Source: CAWEWH01 sp963812775
GTDB lineage: Bacteria; Pseudomonadota; Alphaproteobacteria; Rhizobiales; Beijerinckiaceae
NCBI GenBank assembly: GCA_963812775.1
Contig: CAWEWH010000007.1
Coordinates: 682,001 to 746,000 of the forward strand
Length of the DNA: 64,000 nucleotides
Reading direction: 5' to 3'
The notes beneath the pieces were generated by a model. The model was not told where the DNA came from and made no database searches. It saw only the letters and a program-made list of their open reading frames with translations. Positions 43,655 to 52,204 of the stretch are shown piece by piece. Made by a program: the position numbers and the translations under genes. Position 1 is the first letter of the stretch, and every line of letters begins with the position of its first letter.

Positions 43655-45028
43655 ATGGCTAAACCCCGCGAATCCGCCCCTCCGGCCACCGTCGTCGTCC
43701 TGGCGGCGGGCGAGGGGACGCGCATGAAATCGGACCGGCCCAAGGTGCTGCACCCGGTGGCCGGCCGCAGCATGCTGGGCCATGTCCTCGAGGCCGTGAG
43801 CGCGGCCGGCCTGGCGCGCACCGCGCTGGTCGTGGGGCCGGGCCGCGACGATGTCGCGGCCGAGGCACGCCGCTTCGTGCCGGACGCCAGCATCCATGTG
43901 CAGGCCGAGCGGCTCGGCACGGCCAACGCCGTGCTGGCGGCCCGACCGGTGTTGGCCGCGCGTGCCGACGACCTTGTCGTGGCCTTTGCCGACAACCCCC
44001 TGGTCCGCCCCGAGACGTTCCGGCGCATGCGCCAGGCGCTCTCCGGCGACGTGGCGATCGCCGTGCTCGGCTTCGAGGCGGCCGACCCGACCGGCTATGG
44101 CCGCCTCATCATGGAGGGCGACCGCCTCGCCGCCATCCGCGAGGAAAAGGACGCGAGCCCGGCCGAGCGCCACGTCACGCTCTCCAATGCCGGCCTCATG
44201 GCGCTCGCCGGACGCCACGGCCTCGCCATTCTCGACCGCGTCGGCAATGCCAACGCCAAGGGCGAGTATTATCTGACCGACGCGGTGGAAATTGCCCGCT
44301 CCATGGGCCTTGCCGCGACATCGCTCGTTGTCGACGAGGAGGAAATGATGGGTGTCAACGATCGCGTGCAGCTCGCGGAAGCCGAGGACGCCATGCAGAA
44401 GCGCCTGCGCCAGGCGGCCCAGCAGGGCGGCGCCACGCTGATCGCGCCGCAGACGGTGTTCTTCAGCGCCGACACGAAAGTCGGCCGCGACGTGACCATC
44501 GAGCCGCACGTGGTTCTCGGCCCCGGCGTCGTCCTCGAGGACGGCTGCACCATAAAGTCGTTCTCGCACCTTGAAGGCGCGCGCGTGCGCGGCGGCGCTG
44601 TCATCGGTCCCTTTGCGCGGTTGCGGCCTGGCGCCGATATCGGGCGCAAGGCGCGGGTCGGCAATTTCGTCGAGGTGAAGAACGCCACCCTGGGCGACGG
44701 CGCCAAGGCCAATCACCTCGCCTATCTGGGCGACGCCACGATCGGCGCCGCCTCGAACATCGGGGCCGGCACCATCACCTGCAACTATGACGGTTTCCGC
44801 AAGCACAAGACGACGATCGGCGAGGGCGCCTTCATCGGCTCGAACTCCTCGCTCGTGGCACCGGTGAAGATCGGGGCCGGTGCCTACGTGGCGACCGGCG
44901 CGGTCGTGACCCGGGACGTGCCGGGTAACGCGCTCGCGGTGGCGCGCGCCCGCCAGGAGAACAAGGACGGCTGGGCCGAGAAGTTTCGCGACAAGTTTGG
45001 CGCCGCAAAGGACGGCGAGTCCGGCTGA
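43655..45028 (+). CDS. glmU: Bifunctional UDP-GlcNAc diphosphorylase/glucosamine-1-phosphate acetyltransferase
   Basis: The 457-residue protein carries out the last two steps of UDP-GlcNAc synthesis, supplying peptidoglycan and lipid A. The N-terminal pyrophosphorylase domain opens with VVLAAGEGTRMKSDRPKVLH, a nucleotide-binding signature, followed by VQAERLGTANAVLAA and VAFADNPLV. The C-terminal left-handed beta-helix (GVVLEDGCTIKSFSHLEGAR, GRKARVGNFVEVKNATLGDG) has the acetyltransferase residues in HLAYLGDATIGAASNIGAGT and ITCNYDGFRKHKT. The FADNP segment is usually GDxPL/V, so the acidic residue is kept with Asn after it. glmS follows 166 nt downstream. The gene is intact. Confidence 0.95.
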   Translation: MAKPRESAPPATVVVLAAGEGTRMKSDRPKVLHPVAGRSMLGHVLEAVSAAGLARTALVVGPGRDDVAAEARRFVPDASIHVQAERLGTANAVLAARPVLAARADDLVVAFADNPLVRPETFRRMRQALSGDVAIAVLGFEAADPTGYGRLIMEGDRLAAIREEKDASPAERHVTLSNAGLMALAGRHGLAILDRVGNANAKGEYYLTDAVEIARSMGLAATSLVVDEEEMMGVNDRVQLAEAEDAMQKRLRQAAQQGGATLIAPQTVFFSADTKVGRDVTIEPHVVLGPGVVLEDGCTIKSFSHLEGARVRGGAVIGPFARLRPGADIGRKARVGNFVEVKNATLGDGAKANHLAYLGDATIGAASNIGAGTITCNYDGFRKHKTTIGEGAFIGSNSSLVAPVKIGAGAYVATGAVVTRDVPGNALAVARARQENKDGWAEKFRDKFGAAKDGESG

Positions 45029-45194
45029 ACGAACGCGCTTAACGCTGGCGCGTTAATGACGGTCATTGAAAGTGATTGGCCGGCGTCGGCATCCGCCGTT
45101 AGGTGGGATTCGGGCGCTGGCGCGGCATCCGGAAATGTGCGTGTCTTTCGGTTGATTTCGGGCGCGAAGTGGAAGCGGGCGAGGGGAAGACCTC

Positions 45195-47021
45195 ATGTGC
45201 GGTATCGTCGGGATCCTTGGGCGCAGCGCCGTTGCGCCCCTGGTCGTGGACGCCCTGAAACGCCTTGAATATCGCGGCTACAACTCCGCCGGCGTCGCCA
45301 CCCTCGAGAACGGCCATCTCACGCGTCGCCGCGCCGAGGGCAAGCTGCGCAATCTCGAAATCAAGCTGACCGAAGAGCCGCTCAAGGGCGCCATCGGCAT
45401 CGGCCACACCCGCTGGGCGACGCACGGGCGGCCGAACGAGACCAATGCCCATCCGCACGCCACCGATCGGCTCGCCGTCGTGCATAACGGCATCATCGAG
45501 AATTTCCGCGAGCTCAAGGACGAGCTCATCTCCCAGGGCGTCAAGTTCGAGACCGAGACCGACACCGAGGTCGTGGCGCAGCTCGTAACGCGCGAGTTGC
45601 GCAGCGGCAAGGCGCCGTCCGAGGCGGTCGCCATCGCGCTGCCGCGCCTCAAGGGCGCTTTTGCGCTCGCCTTCCTGTTCGACGGGCAGGAGGACCTGCT
45701 GATCGGCGCCCGCCATGGGGCGCCGCTGGCGGTCGGCTATGGCGACGGCGAGATGTATCTCGGCTCCGACGCGCTGGCGCTCGCTCCGTTCACCGAGGAT
45801 GTGCAGTTTCTCGAGGACGGTGATTGGGCCGTGCTGTCGCGGCGCGGCGCCACCGTGCGCGACACCGCGGGCCTCGTCGTCGATCGGCCGCGCCTGCGCG
45901 TCCAGACCGGCTCTTTCCTGGCCGATCGCGGCAACTACCGCCATTTCATGGCCAAGGAGATTCACGAGCAGCCGGAGGTGGTCGGCCGCACCATCGGCCA
46001 CTACATCGATCTCGCGGCCGGCCGCGTGCGCTTGCCGCTGACGCTGCCTTTCGACTTCGCCAAGCTGTCGCGCATCTCCATCGTCGCCTGCGGCACGGCC
46101 TATCTCGCGGGCCTCGTCGCCAAATACTGGTTCGAGAAGATTGCCCGCCTGGCGGTCGAAATCGACATTGCGTCAGAATTCCGCTACCGCGAGGCGCCGT
46201 TGCCGCCCGATGGCTTGGCGCTGTTCATCTCACAATCCGGCGAGACCGCCGACACCTTGGCGTCGCTGCGTTACGCCAAGGCCGAGAAGCAGCACATCCT
46301 CTCGGTCATCAACGTGCCGTCGTCGAGCATGGCGCGCGAGAGCGAGGTCGTGGCCCCGACGCTCGCCGGCCCCGAGATCGGCGTTGCCTCCACCAAGGCC
46401 TTCACCTGCCAGCTTACGGTGCTGCTGTCGCTCGCCATCGCGGCCGGCCGCGCCCGCGGCACGCTCTCCGAAAAGGACGAGGAGGCGCTCGTCGGCAAGC
46501 TCATCGGCGTCCCTGGCCTCATGGCCGAGGCGCTGAAGCGCGAGCATGATATCGAGCTTCTGGCCCGCGACCTCTCCAAGGCGCGCGACGTGCTCTATCT
46601 CGGCCGCGGCACCGCCTATCCGCTGGCCATGGAAGGGGCGCTGAAGCTCAAGGAGATTTCCTACATCCACGCCGAAGGCTACGCGGCCGGCGAGTTGAAG
46701 CACGGTCCCATCGCGCTCATCGATGAGTCGATGCCGGTCATCGTCATGGCGCCGCACGACGGCATGTTCGAGAAGACCGTCTCCAACATGCAGGAGGTGG
46801 CGGCGCGCGGCGGCAAGATCATCCTGGTGGCCGAGGAGCGCGCTGCCCGCGAGGCGGGGCTCGCCACCTTCGCCACCATCGCCATGCCGGCCATGGACCC
46901 GGTCGTCGCGCCCATCGTCTACGCCATCCCGGCCCAGCTCATCGCCTATCACACGGCGGTGTTCATGGGGAAGGACGTGGACCAGCCGCGCAATCTCGCC
47001 AAGTCCGTGACGGTTGAATGA
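45195..47021 (+). CDS. glmS: Glutamine--fructose-6-phosphate aminotransferase (isomerizing)
   Basis: The 608-residue enzyme makes glucosamine-6-phosphate from fructose-6-phosphate and glutamine, the first committed step before GlmU. The N-terminal glutaminase domain begins MCGIVGILG with the catalytic Cys after Met removal, then HTRWATHGRPNETNAHPH and VVHNGIIENF. Two SIS sugar-binding domains follow (IVACGTAYLAG, FISQSGETADTLASLRYAK; YLGRGTAYPLAMEGALKLKE). The C-terminus DQPRNLAKSVTVE is the conserved lid. The usual EYRGYDSAG motif reads EYRGYNSAG (Asn at codon 30, AAC at 45282). No glmS ribozyme is visible upstream. Ordering after glmU suggests joint expression. Confidence 0.95.
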   Translation: MCGIVGILGRSAVAPLVVDALKRLEYRGYNSAGVATLENGHLTRRRAEGKLRNLEIKLTEEPLKGAIGIGHTRWATHGRPNETNAHPHATDRLAVVHNGIIENFRELKDELISQGVKFETETDTEVVAQLVTRELRSGKAPSEAVAIALPRLKGAFALAFLFDGQEDLLIGARHGAPLAVGYGDGEMYLGSDALALAPFTEDVQFLEDGDWAVLSRRGATVRDTAGLVVDRPRLRVQTGSFLADRGNYRHFMAKEIHEQPEVVGRTIGHYIDLAAGRVRLPLTLPFDFAKLSRISIVACGTAYLAGLVAKYWFEKIARLAVEIDIASEFRYREAPLPPDGLALFISQSGETADTLASLRYAKAEKQHILSVINVPSSSMARESEVVAPTLAGPEIGVASTKAFTCQLTVLLSLAIAAGRARGTLSEKDEEALVGKLIGVPGLMAEALKREHDIELLARDLSKARDVLYLGRGTAYPLAMEGALKLKEISYIHAEGYAAGELKHGPIALIDESMPVIVMAPHDGMFEKTVSNMQEVAARGGKIILVAEERAAREAGLATFATIAMPAMDPVVAPIVYAIPAQLIAYHTAVFMGKDVDQPRNLAKSVTVE

Positions 47022-47084
47022 AACTCTGAACTAGGCTGCGCCGAGGACCTTGTCCGCGGGCATGAGCGGCGCGCCTACGCGCGC

Positions 47085-47107
47085 CCCCTCTCCCTTTGCG
47101 GGAGAGG
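47085..47107. repeat. Short intergenic palindrome
   Basis: CCCTCTCCC and GGGAGAGGG pair perfectly around TTTGC, followed by a second small hairpin (TCGCCTTGGCGA) and another GGGAGAGGG. It resembles the C/G-rich ends of the element at 15601 and may end the glmS transcript, although there is no T-run. Confidence 0.5.
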
Positions 47108-47243
47108 GTGCCTCTCGCCTTGGCGAAAGGGCGGGAGAGGGTGGACAGCCGCAATCTCGCAAAATCTATTGATGCGGGATCGCGGGCGATCGCCGTTCGC
47201 AGCGCGGTGAGACATCAGCAACCCGCCCATCCAGCGAACACTC

Positions 47244-48029
47244 ATGGCTAGCGAACAATCGCCAAAAATTGCAAACTCGCCGGACATGAAGAGCCCGAAG
47301 GACGCACCACCCAACCCGTTGCTCGATCCCGGCTTGGCCGCGCCCATCGCCCCGCCCTCGGCGCGGGCGCGCCTGCGCACTTATTTCCTCACCGGCCTGA
47401 TCATCGCCGGCCCGCTGGCGCTCACCATCTACATCACCTGGTGGTTCGTCGACCTCATCGATGGCTGGATGAAGCCCTTCGTGCCGGCCGCCTATTGGCC
47501 CGACACCTACCTGCCATTCCGGCTGCCGGGTTTCGGCCTCGTCTTCGCCTTCTTCTTCCTCACGCTGCTCGGCTTCCTCACCGCCAACCTGGTCGGGCGT
47601 ACGCTGCTCGCTCTCGGCGAGACCATGTTGGCGCGCATGCCGGTGGTGCGCGGCCTCTATCGCGGCATCAAGCAGGTGTTCGAGACGCTGTTTTCGCAAT
47701 CGGGCACTTCGTTCCGCAAGGTCGGCCTCGTGCAGTTCCCGTCGCCTGGCATGTGGTCCATCGTCTTCATCTCGGCGCCGGCATCCGCCGACCTCGCGTC
47801 CGATCTCCCCGAAGCGGGCGAATATGTCGGCGTCTTCATGCCATGCACGCCGAACCCGACCACCGGCTTCTTCTTCTATCTGCCGCGCCGCGACGTGGTC
47901 GACGTGCCGCTCAGCGTCGACGAAGCGGCCAAGCTCGTCATGTCGGCGGGCCTCATCCAGCCCGAGGAGCAGCAGCGCCGGCTGCAGGCGCTGGCTGCCG
48001 GCGAACGCGAGCCGGCCGACGCAGTGTAA
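47244..48029 (+). CDS. DUF502 family inner-membrane protein
   Basis: The 261-residue product begins with a Pro-rich cytoplasmic tail. Two membrane segments follow, TYFLTGLIIAGPLALTIYIT and GLVFAFFFLTLLGFLTANLV. Then comes the DUF502 core: GRTLLALGETMLARMPVVRG, LYRGIKQVFETLFS, VQFPSPGMWSIVFIS and PCTPNPTTGFFFYLPRRDV. The family is conserved in bacteria and chloroplasts and its biochemical role is not established. The C-terminal helix (AAKLVMSAGLIQPEEQQRRL) is normal. It follows glmS by 222 nt with a palindrome between, so it is likely transcribed separately. Confidence 0.85.
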   Translation: MASEQSPKIANSPDMKSPKDAPPNPLLDPGLAAPIAPPSARARLRTYFLTGLIIAGPLALTIYITWWFVDLIDGWMKPFVPAAYWPDTYLPFRLPGFGLVFAFFFLTLLGFLTANLVGRTLLALGETMLARMPVVRGLYRGIKQVFETLFSQSGTSFRKVGLVQFPSPGMWSIVFISAPASADLASDLPEAGEYVGVFMPCTPNPTTGFFFYLPRRDVVDVPLSVDEAAKLVMSAGLIQPEEQQRRLQALAAGEREPADAV

Positions 48030-48159
48030 CGCTCGCGATCGTCATAGCGGCCCGTAGCCCGCAGACTTGATCCGCGGGTCGGTGCCGGCCATCCACGCCT
48101 TCAGTTTTGTGCAGGCAAGACGTTGGTGGCCGTTACAAGCGCGGCCGTGACGCCTCTGC

Positions 48160-48441
48160 TCAGTTACGCCGCATCTTCATGATGTCGACGGCCAATACCA
48201 ATATCGCCAACGCGCCGAGGACAGCGGGGATGTAGTAGACCTGCTTGTAGGCGAGGCCCGGGAACCAGTAGCCGAAAACCGGCGAGCCGAGCCAGGCCCC
48301 GAACCAGCCGACCACCACCTTCGACGCGAACGACCAGATGCCGGGCGTCACGTAGTAATTGAGGCCGAAATGCAGGACGCCAGACACAACCACGCTGATG
48401 ACGAGCAGGATGAGGAAGCTGACGAAGTCCATTCCGATCAT
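48160..48441 (-). CDS. Small three-helix membrane protein (possibly GlsB/YeaQ-like)
   Basis: GGGAGGA lies 5 nt before ATG 48441. The 93-residue product has three hydrophobic segments: FVSFLILLVISVVVSGVLHF, WSFASKVVVGWFGAWLGSPV and YIPAVLGALAILVLAVDIMK. The central Gly-rich segment (VVGWFGAWLGSPVFG) resembles transglycosylase-associated/YeaQ proteins, but the family is not certain. It stands alone on the minus strand between the DUF502 and TfoX-like genes. Confidence 0.65.
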   Translation of the reverse strand: MIGMDFVSFLILLVISVVVSGVLHFGLNYYVTPGIWSFASKVVVGWFGAWLGSPVFGYWFPGLAYKQVYYIPAVLGALAILVLAVDIMKMRRN

Positions 48442-48572
48442 GGTTTCCTCCCAGCGGATTGGGGAGCGGGATGATACGCGCGAACGGCTGAGTTGCACAG
48501 CGAGGACGAGGCGCCGGATGCGCGGGGTGCCGCGGCACCGACGCCCGCGCGAGACGGGTGAGCCTTCCGTCT

Positions 48573-48959
48573 TCACGTTCGCCGTTTTGTTGTTCGGTTC
48601 GGCGCGGCCTGCGCTCTCTTGCCCGCCACCCGGTGCGCCGCTGCCAGCGCCGCTCGCGCCCAGGCGACAAGCTCGTCGGGCTCGTCCATCACCCGCTCCG
48701 GCACGCGCCAGAAGGACAGGTCTATGGTGCAACCCTGCTTCTCGTAGTTGAGCGGCGGGGACGACTCGGCTTCCTTGAACCCCGCCCGGTTCTGGTCATC
48801 GACGCGGACGAAGAGAATATTCTCGCTCACCATCCCCAACATCACCCCGTCGCAAAAGACGCCGGTCTTGCCGAACATGCGTCGCATCGTGACGCGACCG
48901 AGCGGCATGAGCTGCTCACGCAGGAACTCGGTAAAATCATCGCTGGCGACCATGCTCAA
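48573..48959 (-). CDS. TfoX/Sxy family protein (N-terminal domain)
   Basis: The 128-residue product contains LREQLMPLGRVTMRRMFGKT, GVFCDGVMLGMVSENILFVR and FWRVPERVMDEPDELVAWAR, the pattern of the TfoX N-terminal domain. In gammaproteobacteria TfoX/Sxy activates competence genes with CRP. Single-domain alphaproteobacterial relatives are uncharacterised and should not be assumed to control competence. The tail is basic (GKRAQAAPNRTTKRRT). ATG 48959 or 48953 could be the start. A palindromic repeat lies just upstream. Confidence 0.82.
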   Translation of the reverse strand: MSMVASDDFTEFLREQLMPLGRVTMRRMFGKTGVFCDGVMLGMVSENILFVRVDDQNRAGFKEAESSPPLNYEKQGCTIDLSFWRVPERVMDEPDELVAWARAALAAAHRVAGKRAQAAPNRTTKRRT

Positions 48960-48985
48960 TCCTTCGCGACCCGGGTTCGTGGGGT

Positions 48986-49091
48986 CTAGCGCATGATCCC
49001 GAAAAGTGTGCGCGGTTTTCGGACAAGATCATGCGCAACATCAAGGAGCTAGAGCGCCGATGCGATTGGTGTTAGTCGCATCGCGCTCTAG
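48986..49091. repeat. GATCATGC palindromic repeat, best copy
   Basis: The first half pairs GCGCATGATC with GATCATGCGC and contains a nested CCGAAAA/TTTTCGG. The second half pairs CTAGAGCGC with GCGCTCTAG around GATGCGATT. The ends are CTAG at both sides. Related copies are at 55731-55809 and 16810-16910. Confidence 0.75.
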
Positions 49092-49107
49092 CCCCGCGTT
49101 GCGTCTG

Positions 49108-49479
49108 TCAGATGTCAGCACGTAATAGACGATAGGCGAGCCATCCGAACAGCGCGATCGATGCCACCCAAATGCAGCCGATGACGATGCCGGCCGTTCG
49201 GCTAACAGGGCGGTCCTGCGCCGTTGCCCGCTCTCGATGTTCCGCCATCACCCCTGGGGGGATGAGCTTAACCACTGCGAGAATGCCAAGCGGCACAAGA
49301 ATCACGTCGTCCAGATATCCGAGCCCTGGAATGAAGTCGGGGATGAGATCGATTGGCGAGAGCGCATACCCGGCGACGACGACCGCAAGGGCCTTCGCGT
49401 ACCAGGGGACACGGGGGTCCCGGCTTGCCAGGTAGAGCGCGTGAACGTCGCGCTTGATGGCCCCTGCCCACTGTCTCAT
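49108..49479 (-). CDS. DUF1232 (YkvA-like) membrane protein
   Basis: ATG 49479 (MRQWAGAIKRDVHALYLASR) is preferred because longer frames run into the palindromes at 49484-49562. The 123-residue product has DPRVPWYAKALAVVVAGYAL then SPIDLIPDFIPGLGYLDDVI, the DUF1232 hallmark, and a C-terminal membrane helix (RTAGIVIGCIWVASIALFGW). These are small inner-membrane proteins of unknown role. It is divergent from nothing obvious; recG is upstream on the same strand with the palindrome pair between. Confidence 0.82.
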   Translation of the reverse strand: MRQWAGAIKRDVHALYLASRDPRVPWYAKALAVVVAGYALSPIDLIPDFIPGLGYLDDVILVPLGILAVVKLIPPGVMAEHRERATAQDRPVSRTAGIVIGCIWVASIALFGWLAYRLLRADI

Positions 49480-49483
49480 CCGG

Positions 49484-49562
49484 CTAGTGTGCCTGAATTT
49501 GAAGTTCGCTACATTGTTTGGATCGGAAATCGAGCGAACTTCAAATTCAAAAAGCACACTAG
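49484..49562. repeat. CTAGTGTG palindromic element, copy 1
   Basis: CTAGTGTG (49484-49491) pairs with CACACTAG (49555-49562). Inside, GAATTTGAAGTTCGCT pairs with AGCGAACTTCAAATTC around a loop of about 22 nt. Confidence 0.7.
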
Positions 49563-49574
49563 AATCAGTCTTTT

Positions 49575-49650
49575 CTAGTGTGGCTTATGATTCCGAAATT
49601 CGCTCCGAGCCCTCCATGATATGTGGCGAATTTCGGAATCGCCACACTAG
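49575..49650. repeat. CTAGTGTG palindromic element, copy 2
   Basis: CTAGTGTGGC pairs with GCCACACTAG. Inside, GATTCCGAAATTCGC pairs with GCGAATTTCGGAATC around a loop of about 22 nt. The ends match copy 1 but the inner arms differ. It lies 15 nt beyond the recG stop. Confidence 0.7.
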
Positions 49651-49664
49651 CCATGGGGGAAACC

Positions 49665-51764
49665 CTACCCCGCTCTCAGCAGCCTGATCGCCTCGTCGCG
49701 CTCGAAGAGATAGAGCAGATGGCGGAGCGCCGCTCCGCGCGGCGTTGTCAGATGCGGGTCCCGCTCGAGGATGAGCCGTGCGTCGTCGCGCGCCGCCGCG
49801 ATCAGGTCCTGGTCGAGGTCGGGCCGCACCAGGCGGAAGTCCGGCGCGCCCGATTGGCGCGTGCCGAGCACCTCACCGGGGCCCCGCAGCCGCAAATCCT
49901 CCTCGGCAATGCGGAAGCCGTCGTCGGTCTCGCGGATGACGTGCAGCCGCGCCTTGGCGACGGCGCCAAGCGGACCCTTGTAGAGCAGGAGGCACGTCGA
50001 CTTCGCGGCGCCGCGGCCGATGCGGCCGCGCAGCTGATGCAGTTGCGCGAGGCCGAAGCGCTCGGCGTGCTCGATGACCATGACACTCGCATTGGGCACG
50101 TCGACGCCAACCTCGATGACCGTTGTGGCGACCAGGATCTGCGTCTCGCCGCGCACGAAGCCGGCCATGGTGGCGTCGCGCTCGCGCCCCGGCATCTGGC
50201 CGTGCAGCAGGCCGACGGTGTCGCCGAAGGATTTCTTCAATGCCTTGTGGCGCTCTTCCGCCGCCGCCACGTCGATCGATTCCGATTCTCCCACCAGCGG
50301 GCAGACCCAGTAGACCTGGGCGCCGCTTGTCACGGCGCGGCCAACCGCATCGGTCACTTCGGAGAGCCGTTCGAGCGGCACCGCCCGCGTGTCGATCGGC
50401 TGGCGGCCGGCCGGCTTCTCGGTGAGCAGCGACACGTCCATGTCGGCAAAGTAGGTGAGCACCAGGGTGCGCGGGATCGGCGTCGCCGTCATGATCAAGA
50501 GGTCGACGGCCTCGCCCTTGGCGCCCAGCGCAAAGCGCTGGTGCACGCCGAAGCGGTGCTGCTCGTCGACCACCGCGAGGCCGAGGTCCTTGAAGGCGAC
50601 GCCCTCCTGGAACAGCGCATGCGTGCCGATCGCCATGCCGACGCGGCCGGACGCGAGGCCGTCGAGCACGGCGGCACGCTCGCCGCCTTTGTCGCGCCCG
50701 GTGAGCAGCGCCATCTCGATGCCGGCGGCGCGCGCCAGGGGCTCGAGCCGCTCGTGATGCTGGCGGGCCAGAATCTCGGTGGGCGCCATCAGGGCCGATT
50801 GCCGGCCCGCCTCCGCCACCGCCGCCATGGCGAGGAGCGCCACGATCGTCTTGCCGGCCCCCACGTCGCCCTGCAGCAGCCGCAACATGCGCTGCGGGGC
50901 GGCGAGATCGCGGCGGATGTCGGCAAGCGCCTTGCGCTGCGAGCCCGTGAGCGAGAAGGGCAGGCGGGCGACGATGGCCTTCTCGAGCGCGCCGTCGCCC
51001 GCATTGGCGCGCCCGGCGGGGCGCCGCCGGTGCGCGCGCAGCAGCGCGAGCGCCAGTTGCGTGGCCAGAAGCTCGTCGTAGGCGAGCCGCCGCCGCGCCA
51101 GGCTGTCGGGCGCCACGGCCTCGACGGTGGCCGGACGATGCAGCGCCGTGAGTGCCGTGGAAAAATCCGGGAAGCCGCGCTGCTTCAGGAAGGCCGCGTC
51201 CTGCCATTCGGGCAGCGGCTTCACCCGCTTCAGGGCTTCGCCGGCGATGCGCGCTGCATAGCGGGCCGAGAGGCCCTCTGTCAGCCCATAGATGGGCTCG
51301 ATGAGCGCCGTTTCGTCAAAGCTTCGCGCGTCGAGGACGCGGTCCGGATGCACCATCTGGCGCGTGCCGTCATAGAGCTCGATGCGGCCCGACACGAAGC
51401 GCGTCTCGCCGACCGGCAGCAGGCTCTTGATGCGGTTGGGCTGGCCGTTGAAGAACACCAGCGTCACATCGCCGGTCTCGTCCTCGACCAGCACGCGATA
51501 GGGCCCGGTGCGGCGTGGCGGCGGCGGCCGGTGCGACATGACCGTCACCTCGAGCGTGACGATGGTGTCGAACGGCGCTTCGGCGATCTTTGGCCGGGCG
51601 CTACGGTCGACGACGCCGCCCGGCAGATGGAACAGGAGATCGACGACCCGCGCTGACTTGCCCGGGTCGGCGAGCAGCCGGTCGAACAATTCTTCCATGC
51701 GCGGCCCGACGCCGGTGAGCGATTTCAGCGGCGCAAAGAGCGGATCGAGCAGGGAAGGGCGCAT
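49665..51764 (-). CDS. recG: ATP-dependent DNA helicase RecG
   Basis: The 699-residue branched-DNA helicase reverses stalled replication forks and processes recombination intermediates. ATG 51764 (MRPSLLDPLFAPLKSLTGVG) is the family start; the frame stays open further upstream but would overlap sdhE. The wedge domain carries an OB fold (TGPYRVLVEDETGDVTLVFF). Helicase motifs follow: LTGSQRKALADI, Walker A LLQGDVGAGKTIVAL, Walker B VVDEQHRFGV, TATPIPRTL and the late motifs VATTVIEVGVDVPNASVMVI, HQLRGRIGRG. The C-terminus (FERDEAIRLLRAG) is complete. It is divergent from the sdhE-mfd pair, a conserved alphaproteobacterial arrangement. Confidence 0.95.
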   Translation of the reverse strand: MRPSLLDPLFAPLKSLTGVGPRMEELFDRLLADPGKSARVVDLLFHLPGGVVDRSARPKIAEAPFDTIVTLEVTVMSHRPPPPRRTGPYRVLVEDETGDVTLVFFNGQPNRIKSLLPVGETRFVSGRIELYDGTRQMVHPDRVLDARSFDETALIEPIYGLTEGLSARYAARIAGEALKRVKPLPEWQDAAFLKQRGFPDFSTALTALHRPATVEAVAPDSLARRRLAYDELLATQLALALLRAHRRRPAGRANAGDGALEKAIVARLPFSLTGSQRKALADIRRDLAAPQRMLRLLQGDVGAGKTIVALLAMAAVAEAGRQSALMAPTEILARQHHERLEPLARAAGIEMALLTGRDKGGERAAVLDGLASGRVGMAIGTHALFQEGVAFKDLGLAVVDEQHRFGVHQRFALGAKGEAVDLLIMTATPIPRTLVLTYFADMDVSLLTEKPAGRQPIDTRAVPLERLSEVTDAVGRAVTSGAQVYWVCPLVGESESIDVAAAEERHKALKKSFGDTVGLLHGQMPGRERDATMAGFVRGETQILVATTVIEVGVDVPNASVMVIEHAERFGLAQLHQLRGRIGRGAAKSTCLLLYKGPLGAVAKARLHVIRETDDGFRIAEEDLRLRGPGEVLGTRQSGAPDFRLVRPDLDQDLIAAARDDARLILERDPHLTTPRGAALRHLLYLFERDEAIRLLRAG

Positions 51765-51870
51765 GCGGGATTTCGCCTCGGTGATTCTGCGTGGGCTGAC
51801 ACCGGCGGACGGCATCGCTATATAGCGGCAAGACGCGGCCCGCGACATGGCGGGTAGCGCCGGAGACGAA

Positions 51871-52167
51871 ATGAGCGGCCTTGAACGAACGAGCGCGGGC
51901 CTCGACCCCCGTCGCCGGCGGATTCTATTTCGAGCCTGGCATCGCGGCATGCGCGAGGTGGACCTCGTGCTGGGTCCGTTCGCGGATGCCGAGGTGGCCG
52001 CCCTGTCGGAGGCCGAGATCGACGCGCTCGAGCGGCTGATGGAAATGCCCGATCCGGAGGTGCTCGCCTGGGTGACGGGGGAGCGGCCGGTGGCGGCCGA
52101 GCACGACACGCCGCTGTGGCGGCGGCTGATGCACTTCAACGCGCAGCGCGTATCGCTCCGTTCGTGA
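51871..52167 (+). CDS. sdhE: FAD assembly factor SdhE (succinate dehydrogenase assembly factor 2)
   Basis: GGAGACGAA lies just before ATG 51871, so this start is chosen over ATG 51847. The 98-residue product has the SdhE core RRRRILFRAWHRGMREVDLV then LGPFADAEVAALSEAEIDAL and MPDPEVLAWVTG. The RGMREVD segment contains the conserved RGxxE motif needed to help attach FAD covalently to succinate dehydrogenase subunit A. It lies between recG (divergent) and mfd (38 nt downstream). Confidence 0.9.
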   Translation: MSGLERTSAGLDPRRRRILFRAWHRGMREVDLVLGPFADAEVAALSEAEIDALERLMEMPDPEVLAWVTGERPVAAEHDTPLWRRLMHFNAQRVSLRS

Positions 52168-52204
52168 TGTGCGCGCCTCCTTCCGGATGCAAAAGGGCGC
52201 ACCA

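Noticed and set aside
45029..45194. Possible glmS ribozyme/riboswitch before glmS
   Set aside because: I see no ribozyme core. Only a short AACGCGC/GCGCGTT hairpin is present, and the ribozyme is known mainly from Gram-positive bacteria.
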